A stretch of DNA of 64,000 bases, taken from assembly GCA_001549895.1 (NCBI GenBank), contig AP014719.1, forward strand, positions 4,030,001 through 4,094,000. The letters run 5' to 3'. The translations under genes and the position numbers were made by a program. Shown piece by piece: positions 27,622-39,328 of the stretch. The notes under the pieces are model-generated. The model searched no databases. It was given only the letters and a program-made list of their open reading frames with translations, and was not told the DNA's origin. Within the stretch, counting starts at the first letter, position 1, and every line of letters begins with the position of its first letter. Origin of the DNA: Arthrobacter sp. Hiyo8 (GTDB lineage: Bacteria > Actinomycetota > Actinomycetes > Actinomycetales > Micrococcaceae).

Positions 27622-29258
27622 ATGGCCGAATTGACCATCAACGCCGACGACGTCCGTAATGCGTTGAACGAGTTCGCGGCGTCCTACGAACCCGGAAACG
27701 CAGAGCGCGTAGAGGTCGGCCGCGTGACCGCCGCAAGTGACGGCATCGCCCGTGTTGAGGGCCTTCCCTCGGTCATGGCGAACGAGCTGCTTCGCTTCGA
27801 AGACGGCACCCTGGGCTTGGCCCAGAACCTCGACGTCCGCGAAATCGGCGTCATCATCCTCGGTGACTTCACCGGTATCGAAGAAGGCCAGGAAGTCCAC
27901 CGCACCGGTGAAATCCTGTCCGTCCCGGTAGGCGACGCCTTCCTTGGCCGCGTAGTTGACCCCTTGGGCCAGCCGATCGACGACCTCGGCGAGATCAAGG
28001 CCGAGACCACCCGTGCCCTGGAACTCCAGGCTCCGGGCGTGACCCAGCGTAAGTCGGTTCACGAGCCCATGCAGACCGGTCTCAAGGCAATCGACGCCAT
28101 GATTCCGATCGGCCGTGGCCAGCGCCAGCTGATCATCGGTGACCGCCAGACGGGCAAGACCGCCATCGCCGTCGACACCATCATCAACCAGAAGGCCAAC
28201 TGGGCTTCGGGCGATGTCAGCAAGCAGGTGCGCTGCGTTTACGTCGGTGTCGGCCAGAAGGCTTCCACCATTGCCGCTGTGCGCCAGACCCTGGAAGACC
28301 ACGGCGCGCTGGAATACACCACCATCGTGGCTTCCCCGGCATCCGACCCCGCAGGCTTCAAGTACTTGGCTCCGTACGCCGGCTCGGCCATCGGCCAGCA
28401 CTGGATGTACGGCGGCAAGCACGTCCTGGTGATCTTCGACGACCTGTCGAAGCAGGCCGAAGCCTACCGTGCAGTGTCCCTGCTGCTCCGCCGCCCGCCG
28501 GGACGCGAAGCGTACCCGGGTGACGTTTTCTACTTGCACTCCCGTCTGCTGGAGCGTTGTGCCAAGCTCTCCGATGAGCTCGGCGCAGGCTCGATGACCG
28601 GTCTTCCGATCGTGGAAACCAAGGCGAACGACGTCTCGGCCTACATCCCGACCAACGTCATCTCCATCACCGACGGCCAGATCTTCCTGCAGTCGGACCT
28701 GTTCAACGCCAACCAGCGCCCCGCTGTTGACGTCGGCGTGTCCGTGTCCCGTGTTGGTGGTGCGGCACAGGTCAAGTCCATGAAGAAGGTCTCCGGTACC
28801 TTGAAGCTGGACCTGGCGCAGTACCGCGACATGCAGGCCTTCGCGATGTTCGCGTCCGACCTCGACGCGGCTTCACGCCAGCAGCTGACCCGTGGTGCCC
28901 GCCTGATGGAACTGCTCAAGCAGGCCAGTACTCGCCGTTCCCGGTCGAGGACCAGGTTGTCTCCATCTGGGCCGGTACGAAGGGCTACTTGGACGACGTT
29001 CCGGTTGAGGATGTCAGCCGTTTCGAGTCCGAGTTCCTGGAGCACCTCAAGCACAAGTCCTCCATCCTGACCACGCTGGCGCAGACCAACGTCCTGGACG
29101 ACGACACCGCTGAAGCGCTGAAGTCCTCGATCATCGACTTCAAGAAGGGCTTCTTCGGGGAGGGCGACAACCGCTTGGTTGGCGCCGGCCACGAAGAGCA
29201 CGAAGCGATTTCCGGTGGCGAAGTCGACCAGGAAAAGATCGTCAAGCAGAAGCGCTAG
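27622..29258 (+). CDS. atpA: F-type ATP synthase subunit alpha, frameshifted
   Basis: Regulatory nucleotide-binding subunit of F1. P-loop GDRQTGKTAIAVD (about residue 173), and VSVSRVGGAAQVKSMKK and LDLAQYRDMQAFAMFASDLD are alpha signatures. About 545 residues. The frame changes near 28932 (CAGGCCAGT lacks a G), joining LLKQG to QYSPFPVEDQVVSIWAGT. ATG 27622 is chosen over the in-frame ATG 27589 because it follows AGGGA at 7 nt and begins the conserved MAELTI N-terminus. Confidence 0.96.
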
Positions 29259-29264
29259 AGCATT

Positions 29265-29299
29265 GGTTACCGGGTCTGCGGAATCCGCAGGCCGGTACC
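29265..29299 (+). other. Intercistronic hairpin between atpA and atpG
   Basis: CTGCGG (29276-29281) pairs with CCGCAG (29285-29290) around a 3-nt loop, extended by CCGG/CCGG and an imperfect GGTTACC/GGTACC outer stem. No T-run follows. It may stabilise or process the polycistronic mRNA. Confidence 0.5.
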
Positions 29300-29350
29300 T
29301 TCGCCAAAGCCTTAGCCGCTGATCCATCGGGATCTTAGGAAAGGAAATGT

Positions 29351-30238
29351 ATGGGAGCCCAGATCCGGGTCTACCGCCAGAAGATCAGCTCGACGACGTC
29401 GATGCGCAAGATCTTTAAGGCGATGGAACTGATCGCTACCTCGCGCATCGGTAAGGCCCGCGCCCGCGTTGCAGCTTCGACGCCCTACGCAAACGCGATT
29501 ACCCGTGCTGTTTCTGCTGTCGCAAGCCAGAGCGAAATCGATCACCCGCTAGTCACCGAGCCGGAGCAGATCCGCCGTGCCGCCGTCCTGGTCATCACCT
29601 CGGACCGTGGCCTGGCTGGTTCTTACTCCGCAAGCGTGCTCAAGAAGGCTGAAGGTCTCAACGAGCTTCTCCGGGCAGAGGGCAAGGAAGTCAAGACCTA
29701 CCTGGTTGGCCGCAAGGCCCAGGCATACTTCGACTTCCGCAGCCGTTCGTACTCCCGCGTGTGGACCGGCGGAACGGACGCACCGGAATTCGAGACTGCC
29801 AAGGAAGTCGGCGCCGCTCTTCTCGAAGAGTTCGCCAACGACTTCGCTGAGGGTGGCGTGGATGAGATCCACGTCGTTTACACCCGCTTCAAGTCGATGG
29901 TGACGCAGGAGCCCACGGTTGTCCGTCTGCTGCCGCTCGAGGTCGAAGAGCAGGCAGTCAGCGAGTCCGAGCTTCTGCCGCTGTACGAGTTCGAACCGGA
30001 GTCGGAGCAGGTGCTTGACGCTCTTCTTCCGCGTTACATCGAGTCCCGCATCTTCGCGGCAATGTTGCAGGCAGCGGCTTCCGAGCTCGCCGCCCGCCAG
30101 CGCGCCATGAAGTCGGCAGGCGACAATGCGACCGAACTGATCAAGAAGTACACGCGTCTGCGCAACACGGCCCGCCAGGCTGAGATCACGCAGGAGCTTT
30201 CCGAAATCGTGGCCGGCGCCGACGCCCTGAGCGCGTAG
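29351..30238 (+). CDS. atpG: F-type ATP synthase subunit gamma
   Basis: Central rotor shaft. N-terminal helix IRVYRQKISSTTSMRKIFKA and C-terminal helix KSAGDNATELIKKYTRLRN with QAEITQELSEIVAGADAL are the paired coiled coil. VLVITSDRGLAGSYSASVL lies in the globular part. 295 residues, intact, AGGAAAGGA upstream of the ATG. Confidence 0.97.
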   Translation: MGAQIRVYRQKISSTTSMRKIFKAMELIATSRIGKARARVAASTPYANAITRAVSAVASQSEIDHPLVTEPEQIRRAAVLVITSDRGLAGSYSASVLKKAEGLNELLRAEGKEVKTYLVGRKAQAYFDFRSRSYSRVWTGGTDAPEFETAKEVGAALLEEFANDFAEGGVDEIHVVYTRFKSMVTQEPTVVRLLPLEVEEQAVSESELLPLYEFEPESEQVLDALLPRYIESRIFAAMLQAAASELAARQRAMKSAGDNATELIKKYTRLRNTARQAEITQELSEIVAGADALSA

Positions 30239-30324
30239 TTGCCGGTGCATGGTTCGGCGCAAGCTGCACCTGCACCAAATAGATAAACTTAACCCCACGC
30301 CATCTACTGAGTGAAGTGAGAGAG

Positions 30325-31778
<1,454 letters not shown>

Positions 31779-31779
31779 T

Positions 31780-32064
31780 ATGGCTGAGCTCGAGGTTGAG
31801 ATTGTCGCAGCGGACCACTTCGTGTGGTCCGGTGCGGCCAAGATGGTCAAGGCCCGTACCAGCGATGGTGAAATCGGGATCCTGCCGGGCCACTCGCCGC
31901 TCCTCGCCATTCTGGCCGCGGGCGAGCTGGCCATCGAGCCGGTTACCGGAGACCGCCTTGCAGTAGTTGTGGACGGCGGGTTCTTCTCCGTCGACAACAA
32001 CCGCGTGGTGATCGTCGCTGACAATGCCCAGTTGGGCGATTCAGCTACTGCGGGGATCCGATAG
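31780..32064 (+). CDS. atpC: F-type ATP synthase subunit epsilon
   Basis: Rotor and inhibitory subunit. The beta-sandwich begins MAELEVEIVAADHFVWSG and carries GEIGILPGHSPLLAILA. 94 residues, lacking most of the C-terminal helical hairpin present in longer homologues, as is common in Actinobacteria. Starts 1 nt after atpD. Confidence 0.95.
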   Translation: MAELEVEIVAADHFVWSGAAKMVKARTSDGEIGILPGHSPLLAILAAGELAIEPVTGDRLAVVVDGGFFSVDNNRVVIVADNAQLGDSATAGIR

Positions 32065-32074
32065 CAAGACCTTG

Positions 32075-32506
32075 ATGGACGATTCTGCTATTCCGTTCAT
32101 CGCCTTGGCAACGGCGTTTGCGTTGCTGATCTTTACACTGTGCCTCGTCGGGGTGCGCCGCTTCAATCTGCGGCGCGCCCTGGGCACGGTCGACGCCTCC
32201 ATTTGCACGGCTGGAAACAGCTGGCGGATGGGGGTTTGTCGTTATCAGGACTCGGAGCTTGAGTGGTTCCGCCTGCTTTCCCTTAGCTTCCGTCCAAGAC
32301 ACAGCTTCCGCCGCAGCTCCCTGGAACTCTTGGGCCGCCGGAAGCCAACGGAGGAAGAACTGACGAGGCTGCAGCCCGACGTCGTGGTCGTCGAACTCCA
32401 GCACGAAGGCCAGCGGTTCATGCTGGCAATGAGATTTGATGCCTACGCCGGGTTGTCATCCTGGCTGGAGGCCGGCCCCGTGGTGGGCGTCGGCACCTGG
32501 CGCTGA
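32075..32506 (+). CDS. DUF2550 family protein
   Basis: 143-residue protein with one N-terminal membrane helix (about residues 7-25) and a cytoplasmic domain containing GTVDASICTAGNSWRMGVCR and LQPDVVVVELQHEGQRFML. DUF2550 proteins occur just after atpC in Actinobacteria. No function is established. The ATG is 10 nt past the atpC stop, so it is probably in the atp transcript. Confidence 0.85.
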   Translation: MDDSAIPFIALATAFALLIFTLCLVGVRRFNLRRALGTVDASICTAGNSWRMGVCRYQDSELEWFRLLSLSFRPRHSFRRSSLELLGRRKPTEEELTRLQPDVVVVELQHEGQRFMLAMRFDAYAGLSSWLEAGPVVGVGTWR

Positions 32507-32511
32507 GGACA

Positions 32512-33821
32512 GTGGAATTCCTGTACAACCTGAGCCTTGTTGATGGTCCCTTCTATTGGACCATCTTTGGCGCTGGAATTGCCGGGAGCGCATTCCTTCT
32601 CCTGCGATGGGACCGGCGCTGGCTGCTTTCCATTGTTGTGTCGCTTATCGCCGCAAGTGGAGTTGTTGCGGTCATTCATTGGCTACTCGTCAACGTCCTC
32701 ACCGTCTTCCCGGAGGATCTCCCCTTCGATGTCCTCGCTTGGTCGACGGTTGCCTTTTCCGCGCTGGCCCTCTTCCTTTTTCGGCTTCCGGGTTCCTCGT
32801 GGCGCGGCAGGAGCGCCGCAGGGTTCTCGTTCTTCGCGGTCCTGCTCCTCTCCGCGTTTCAGATCAACAGCTACTTCGGGCTTAACCACACGGCGGCTGA
32901 TCTCTTCGGTCACAATGTTGGCCGGATCCCACAGCTTGAGGAGGGGTTCAAAAGGGGTTCTTCCCGAACCCTCCCGGTGTCGCTGCCTGAGGGGGGACTT
33001 GTCCGCAGGGCGTCGATCCCCGGAATCGAATCCGGATTCACGGCCCAGGATGCTTTCATCTACCTGCCGCCGGCCTACCAATCCGCTGACCGCAGCCAAC
33101 TACCGGTTCTGGTGCTCTTTGCGGCCAACCCGGACGTCCCGCCGACTGGCTGACCGGCGGTCTCCTTGAACCGGCCATGAATACTTTCGCCGCCCGGCAC
33201 GGAGGCGTGGCGCCCGTCGTCGTGGTGGTCGATCCCAACGGTTCCGATACCGCAAACACGATGTGTATGGATAGCCGGATCGCACGTGCGGATACCTACC
33301 TAGCGATCGATGTTCCGCGTTGGATCAATTCGACGCTCGAGGTTTCGGCCGACCCAAGGAAGTGGACGGTCGGCGGGTTCTCCTTCGGCGCAACGTGTGC
33401 CGTGCAGATGACTACGCTGCATCCCGAAATCTATCCTTCGTTCATCGCGTTCTCGGGAGAGCGGGAGCCTTCACTTGGCCCGGACCGCCGGCGGACCATC
33501 CAGACCGCATTTGGCGGCGACTCTACGGCCTTCGACGCCCTGACACCGTTGAACCTGATGAAACAGCGAAGCTACGACGGGCTTGCGGGCTTCTTCGCCG
33601 TCGGGGCCTCGGACGGCGAATTCGTCGGCTACGCCACCGAGCTTGCGGCGGCCGCCCGCACCTCCGGCTTCGAAATCCGGCACGCTTCAGTTTCCGGAGC
33701 CGGCCATTCGTGGGCGGTCGCCGTGCAAGAGCTTCCTTCCGCCATGGAATTCCTGGCCCTCGCTGGGGACTCGTCCAGTGAGCACCCAGGAAGCCCGGTT
33801 ATCCAAGGACCAGACGACTGA
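32512..33821 (+). CDS. Membrane-anchored alpha/beta hydrolase (esterase family), frameshifted
   Basis: About 436 residues. The N-terminal 130 residues have four membrane helices (starting GAGIAGSAFLLLRW, LLSIVVSLIAASGVVAV, STVAFSALALFLF, AAGFSFFAVLLLSAF). Then comes an exported esterase-D/mycolyltransferase-like hydrolase domain: VVVVDPNGSDTANTMCMD, the nucleophile elbow VGGFSFGATCAVQ and the final histidine in GAGHSWAVAVQE. The frame changes near 33120 (GCGGCCAAC lacks a G). The gene overlaps the MprF-like gene by 44 nt. Hydrolases paired with MprF-like genes can remove amino acids from lipids, so that role is plausible here. Confidence 0.8.
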
Positions 33822-36372
33822 TCCCGAAGAAGGCAAACCCGCTCGGAAGATGGTGGCAACGCTTGCCCGGGCCATCCTGGCAACGTGGCTGCCCACATCG
33901 GGGCAATCCCGTTCACCGTGATTGTGCTCGCCCTGTACCTTCTCACTCCCGCGATCTTCGACTCAGATCTCGGGTACGGCCCGACGTCTTGCGGCACCTT
34001 TCAAGCGTGAGCGGCGGAGGATTGAAGTCGGGGACTGGTGGTCCATCTGGACGTCGATGTTCTTTGCAGCCAACCCCCTCGATTACACGATGAGCTCGTT
34101 GTTGTTTGTCGTGCTGTTGGGCTCTGCAGAGCGCAAGCTGGGGTGGTTCCGCACGGCGGCGGGCTTCTTTGGCGGACAGTTTGCCACGGTCACCGCTTTT
34201 CTGTTGGTGGTCCAGTTGGCAGCCTACGCCGACGATGGCTGGCTGGGGCGGATGATGGACGCCAGGACTTCCGGGCCGCTTCCGGCAACCCTCTTCGTCT
34301 CGATGGCGGCCAGCGGCCTTCTCCCGACCCTGTGGCGCAGGCGCCTGAGGGCGACCGCTGTGTCCTTGGCGCTCCTCTTGGTCCTGTACGTCGGCGACCC
34401 CTCAGCCGTCATGGCCCTGGCCGGAGCCGTGCTCGGACTGGGGCGGGCCTGTGGCTCCAGCTCGACCACGGGATTCAACCGAGCCACCGGGCGACCAGGC
34501 GTGAAACCCGAAACCTGTTGTCCCTCATGGTGGCGATTTTCGGCGTCGGGCCTTGGTGGCGGGCGCGGTGAGGAGCCCGCGGGCCGCTCGCGTTGCTCCG
34601 CGAAATGGTCCTGAACCCGGTCCCGACGCTCAACCAGTTACAGGCGAACTGCGGTGGAACCGTGGACATCAGCTGCCTTGAGCTTGGACGCCAGGGCTAT
34701 CCCGGCCCGCCGGCGTGGCCCTCGCGGTGGTGCCCGCGTTGCTTCTCCTGATCTGCGCGGTGGGCATGCGCCAAGGAAGGCGCTTGGCATTGAAAATCGC
34801 CATCGCCGTGCAACTCGGTGTGGTGGCTTTGTCCTTTGCCTATCTGGTGTTGTTTGCCAGCATTCCGCATTTTCCAGGGCGGGGCCGCACGGTAGTCATG
34901 GGCTCCGCGGTGTTCCACATTCTGACCCTCGCCCTGGTTCCCCTTATCCTGGCGGTCCTGCTCTTCCTTTTCCGGGGCAACTTTGTGGTGGGCTCCAGGC
35001 GCCGCTCCGCCGGAAAATGGCATGGCTGGTTGGCGGTACGTGGCTCATCTTGGCGAGTGGCTACACCGGGCCTGGCTCGGCTCGGGCGGTATGGCGCACG
35101 ACGGCGGCATCCTCGGCCTCATTGCGGAACTCGCCCGGCAGTATCTTCCCTTGCCCATACCCACGGCCTTCGGTCGAGTGTTCGCGGAACGTAGCGCCGC
35201 CGAGTCGATATTGTTCGCGTGGTCCGGATCATCTTCTGGCTCGTGGCCATGGCAGCGGTGTGGACGCTGCTCCTGAAACGGCAGCACGGGCCCGGCGGCG
35301 ACGATCCGGCCCGCCTGGCGGCCAAGGCTTTGGTCAAACGCGGCGGGGAGTCGCTTTCGTGGATGGCGCTGTGGGAGCCGAACAAGTTCTGGTTCACTCC
35401 CGGAATGGACGCTGGAATTGCCTACCAGCAGCACGGAAACGTGGCACTGACCCTTGCCGGACCGTTCGGTGATCCCGCACAAGCCCCTGCCGCGACCGAA
35501 GGGTTCCTGGACTACTGTGCGCACCATGCATTGGTGCCGTGCCTCTATTCCTGCACCGAGGAATTGTGGCCGATGCTGCAATCCGCGGGATTTCGCCGAA
35601 TTGCGGTCGCCCAGGAAACCCGGCTCTCCATCCGTGACCTTGAGTTCACGGGCAAAGCGTGGCAAAACGTCCGTACAGCAAAGAACCGCGCGCTAAAGGC
35701 CGGCGTTGAAGCCCGGTGGGGCGCTATTCGGAGTTTCCGCAACACGTACGCTCCCAACTCGGCGAAGTGTCGGAAGAGTGGGCCGCCAGGAAAAAAGTAC
35801 CCGAAATGGGCTTTACCTTGGGTTCCCTCGACGAGCTGATGGTCGATGAAGTGCTGTGCTGCATCGCCGTCGACCGCAAAGGGTTTGTCTTTGGGGTCAC
35901 CAGTTGGCTGCCGGTGTTTCGTGACGGGCGGGTGATCAGCTGGACCTTGGATTTCATGCGTCGGCGAAGCGATGCCTTTCCTGGCCTCATGGAATTCATG
36001 ATTGCCTCGGCAGTGCACGAGTTGCGGCAGGGAGTGGAGGTCATTTCTTTGTCGGGCTCTCCTCTTGCCGGCGAGACCGAGGAATTCTCCAGCGGGGAAG
36101 CCGGCCTGGCGGGCATTCTCGACCTCGTGGGCAGGACCCTGGAACCCGTTTACGGATTCCGCTCATTGGCCCGCTTCAAATCGAGGTTCCAGCCGGAGTA
36201 CAGGACTTTGTATATGTACTATCAGGACAGCCTGGAGATTCCCGCGATCGGCGCCGCGCTAAGCCGCGCATATTTGCCCGGCTATCCGTTCGCCAAACTG
36301 CCAGGCTTCTCCGCACCCTGGTCGCCTGAAAAGGAAAAGGGGTCCCGCAGCCTGTGCGGAACCCTTCCCTGA
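33778..36372 (+). CDS. MprF-like aminoacyl-lipid synthase (rhomboid-like membrane region plus DUF2156), multiply frameshifted
   Basis: About 867 residues after repair. After a short cytoplasmic start, the N-terminal part has many membrane helices, including a rhomboid-like stretch (DWWSIWTSMFFAANPLDYT, SLLFVVLLGSAERKLGW). Further helices follow at about 34700-35000 and 35220-35280. The C-terminal DUF2156 domain, a double GNAT fold that moves an amino acid from tRNA to a lipid, shows NKFWFTPGMDAGIAYQQHG, LEFTGKAWQNVRTAKNRAL, SWTLDFMRRRSDAFPGLMEF and EVISLSGSPLA. At least six frame changes occur (near 33890, 34000, 34455, 34540-34700, 35040-35200 and 35720). GTG 33778 is in frame inside the esterase gene. 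Lipid and amino acid are not predictable. Confidence 0.75.
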
Positions 36373-36401
36373 ACCTGCCAAGCAGAATTCAAGCAGTCAA
36401 A

Positions 36402-36604
36402 CTAGACGGCGGTTACGCCGGTGGCCTGCGGGCCCTTTGCGCCCTGACCGATCTCGAACTGAACACGCTGGTTCTCGTCGAGGGTGCGGAATCCGCCGGT
36501 CTGGATCTCGGAGTAGTGGACAAAGACGTCGCCTTCAGCGTCGTCCGGGGTAATGAAGCCGAAGCCTTTTCAGCGTTGAACCACTTGACGGTGCCCAGTG
36601 CCAT
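36402..36604 (-). CDS. cspA: Cold-shock protein (CspA family), frameshifted
   Basis: 67-residue single-stranded nucleic acid-binding protein. Repaired sequence has RNP1-like GFGFI and RNP2-like VFVHYSEI after MALGTVKWFNAEK. The frame changes near 36568 (AAGGCTTCG lacks a G). GAGGAG lies 8 nt before the ATG. The upstream region is long and carries hairpins, as in cold-shock mRNA leaders. Convergent with the MprF-like gene. Confidence 0.93.
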
Positions 36605-36907
36605 TTTTGTTTCTCCTCATTGTGGAACTATTAAGTCCGGCACACCGCGTGCCGGCCTTGGTTACTCCGCGAGAAGACCTGGTATTCCGTCCAAGCAAGG
36701 CCTGGTTGGCTTCGCAGGAGCTTCACGCTCGCAACACGTCTTGCGAGCATGAATCACACCTACACAAAGACTGCTACAACACTTTCATGGCGGATAGTGG
36801 AGGTCAACGGTCTGCTGGGGAATTCCGACAAATTTTAAGTAAAAAGAAGGTAACGGAAGAAAGCGCGCCGGCCACGGGATCCGCCATGGGGAACCCGCCA
36901 ATTCGGC
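36605..36907 (-). promoter_or_regulatory. Long upstream region of cspA with two hairpins
   Basis: No gene is seen in these 303 bases. Two perfect hairpins stand out: CCGGCAC/GTGCCGG at 36637-36655 (5-nt loop) and GCTCGCAA/TTGCGAGC at 36727-36748 (6-nt loop). The part near 36820-36850 is AT-rich (CAAATTTTAAGTAAAAAGAA), unusual here and suited to a promoter. cspA probably has a structured 5' leader. Confidence 0.45.
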
Positions 36908-38153
36908 CTAGGCGAGCCAATCACCATTGCGCAATACGCCAGCGAGTTGAAGCTCCTTGTCCACGACGACGAGATCGGCCCGCAAGCCCCTGCGAAGGCC
37001 GCCAAGTTCATCGGAGAGCCCCAGGACCGCCGCGGGAACCGCCGTCGCCGAGGCAACCGCGTCGGCGAGCCCGACGCCGGCCGCAACCGTGCGCCTGACG
37101 ACGTCGAGCATGGTGGCGGTGCCACCCGCGATGGATCCCGTGGCATCCAAGGTAGCGACGCCGTCCGTCACGGTCACGGGGGAGGGGCCAAGCATGTAGT
37201 TTCCGTCGGAGAGTCCCGCCGCCGCCATCGAATCGGTCACGAGGACAACGTTTGCTGCGCCTACCAGCTGAAAGACGGTTGCGACCGTGCTTGGGTCCAG
37301 GTGCGTGCCGTCCGCAATCAGTTCCACCACGGCCTTGCCTTCCTGGGCCGTGCGAAGGGAGGCGGCCACGGGGCCGGGGAGCGGTGGTGCATGGGAGGCA
37401 TGCCGTTGAACAAGTGCGTGACGGTGGGCAGAGAGCTGACGCCGTCGAAACCGGCGGATTCCAGGCCCTCGCGCGCCGCAGTGAGGGAGGCTGCCGCCGT
37501 CGCGTCGTCGCAATCCGTGTGGCCAAGGGACGGCGTTACTCCGTGGAACGTCATCAAGTCCACGAGTGCCGCGGCACCCGGAAGCTCTGGGGCATAGGTC
37601 ATGGTTGCGAGCTTGCCTGCAGCGGCTTCAACGAGCTCCGTCATGAGGTCCAGGTCCGGTTCCAGCAAATAAGCAGGGTTCTGGGCACCGCATCGCGCGT
37701 GCGAGAGGAAGGGCCCTCAAGGTGGATTCCCGCTACGAGTCCTTCATCGGCCAGGCGCACGAAAAGCTCGATGCCGCGGAGCAGGTCCTCCCGGGGCGCC
37801 GTGACCATGCTGGCGAGGAGCGTGGTGGTTCCGGAGCGGTGCAGGAAATCGATGGCCTTGCGCGCCGACGATTCATCAGCCCCGGGGAAGTCGCCTCCAT
37901 TGCCGCCATGGCAGTGCACATCCACGAACCCGGGAACGATATACCGTTCAGCGGGGAAATCGGTCCGGGGAGTTTCCTCGAACCCCTCGAAGGCTGCTTC
38001 GTGGAATTCGGCGGCCGGCCCGGCGAAGGCGATGCGGTCGTCTTCCACCGCCACCAGGCCATCTTCGATCACCGCACCGTCGCTGACGATGGTTCCGGTG
38101 ATCAGGTGGCGCACAGGCGCAGAAGAAGATACAGGCCGGTCTGGGACAGTCAT
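36908..38153 (-). CDS. nagA: N-acetylglucosamine-6-phosphate deacetylase, frameshifted
   Basis: Metal-dependent amidohydrolase removing acetate from GlcNAc-6-P in amino-sugar and wall recycling. Motifs: YIVPGFVDVHCHGGNGGDF, AGIHLEGPF, SLGHTDCDDA, THLFNGMPPMHHR and LVTDSMAAAGLSDG. About 416 residues. Frame changes near 37680 and near 37375 (GGGGAGC lacks a G on the plus strand). Leaderless-type start: TAGAAT 6 nt before ATG 38153. nagB, the next enzyme of the pathway, lies 10 kb away. Confidence 0.93.
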
Positions 38154-38159
38154 GTTTTG

Positions 38160-38165
38160 ATTCTA
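38160..38165 (-). promoter_or_regulatory. Leaderless-type -10 box of nagA
   Basis: TAGAAT ends 6 nt before the ATG at 38153, a near-consensus -10 at the leaderless distance. Confidence 0.6.
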
Positions 38166-38216
38166 GTTGCCGGGCCCGCGCTTGGCCCGGTTTACCCTGC
38201 ATGAGGGCCCGGACCG

Positions 38217-38909
38217 CTAGAACAAGCGGGACTCGCTGTCGTCCACGCCCCGCATCGCGTCATAGTCCAGGGTGACGCAGTCGATTCCGCGGTCGTTGGC
38301 AAGGACCTTCGCCTGCGGCTTGATCTGCTGGGCGGCGAAAATGCCCGCACCGGGCCAGCAGCGGATCGCGATTGAGAAGTTCGAGGTACCGCGTGAGCTG
38401 CTCGACGCCGTCGATGTCGCCGCGCCGTTTGAGTTCGACGGCGACCGTCCTGCCGTCGCCGTCGCGGGCGAGGATGTCCACCGGACCGATGGCAGTGAAG
38501 TACTCGCGCCGGATGAGCGAATAGCCGGCACCAAGTGTTTCGATCTGCTCGGCGAGCAGTCGCTGAAGGTCGGCCTCGACGCCGTCCTTGATGAGCCCGG
38601 GGTCCGTTCCGAGGTCGTGGGACGTGTCATGGAGGTGCTCGTAGATGTTGATGATGAGCCGGTCATCGGTCTTGGCCGACTGCACGGTCCACTGCTCCAC
38701 CACGCCTTCTTCCACCTCGGTCTCTTCCGGCGTCGTCACCCGGAGGGTTGCGGGCGGGCTCATCCAGTTCAGCGGCTTGTAGGAGCCGCCGTCGAGTGGA
38801 CCAGGACCGAACCATCGGATTTGACGAGCAAAAGCCGGGTGGCAAGGGGGAGGTGGGCCTTGAGGCGGCCAACGTAATCTACGGAACAACGGGCTATGAC
38901 GAGTCGCAC
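38217..38909 (-). CDS. nucS: Mismatch-specific endonuclease NucS (EndoMS), frameshifted
   Basis: Cuts both strands at mismatches; the mismatch-repair system of Actinobacteria without MutS/MutL. The N-terminal domain reads RLVIARCSVDYVGRLKAHLP and GGSYKPLNWMSPPATLR. The nuclease core has GPVDILARDGDGRTVAVELK with the catalytic D-ExK residues, then GDIDGVEQLTRYLELLNRD. About 233 residues. Frame changes near 38795 and 38350. GTG 38909 is chosen from the conserved N-terminus and from TAAAGT 7 nt upstream. Confidence 0.92.
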
Positions 38910-38916
38910 CCGCTCC

Positions 38917-38922
38917 ACTTTA
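38917..38922 (-). promoter_or_regulatory. Leaderless-type -10 box of nucS
   Basis: TAAAGT ends 7 nt before the GTG at 38909 on the minus strand. Confidence 0.5.
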
Positions 38923-38978
38923 CTTCCTCTGCCGCATCCCCTGCCCCGCGCAACTAGCGACTGGGGCAGAATGGAGTC

Positions 38979-39310
38979 ATGCCCCGCTCCAACCGCCCCC
39001 GACGCACCGAATCAGCCAAGGCAAGCTGGAAACGGACAGGCGAGTCGCCGGAACTGGACCTGGAACGTGCCCGCTCGGGCATCGCCCGCCGGGAAAGCGC
39101 CCCGACGGCGACTGGATGGTCCGGACCATGACCGCACGCAATGCCGAGAAGACGTATATATGTCCCGGCTGTTCGATGGCCATCGTGCCTGGCATCGCCC
39201 ACCTGGTGGTGTGGTCCGAGACGCACCTCTTCGGCGATGCCGCGGGCCTGGCGGAGCGCCGCCACTGGCACAACAACTGCTGGACCGGCCGGACCTACAG
39301 ATACCGCTGA
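38979..39310 (+). CDS. Small zinc-site protein divergent from nucS, frameshifted
   Basis: About 110 residues. The N-terminal half is basic and disordered (MPRSNRPRRTESAKASWKR). The C-terminal half has a CxxC knuckle (YICPGCSMAIVPG) and a second pair in RRHWHNNCW, a likely Cys3His-type zinc site. Similar actinobacterial proteins are often labelled ATP/GTP-binding without evidence. The frame changes near 39093 (GCGCCCCGAC lacks a C). Divergent from nucS over 69 bp. Function unknown. Confidence 0.65.
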
Positions 39311-39315
39311 GCGCT

Positions 39316-39321
39316 TAAGCT
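39316..39321 (+). promoter_or_regulatory. Leaderless-type -10 box of the 39.3-kb hydrolase
   Basis: TAAGCT ends 7 nt before the ATG at 39329. Confidence 0.5.
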
Positions 39322-39328
39322 TGGAAGC

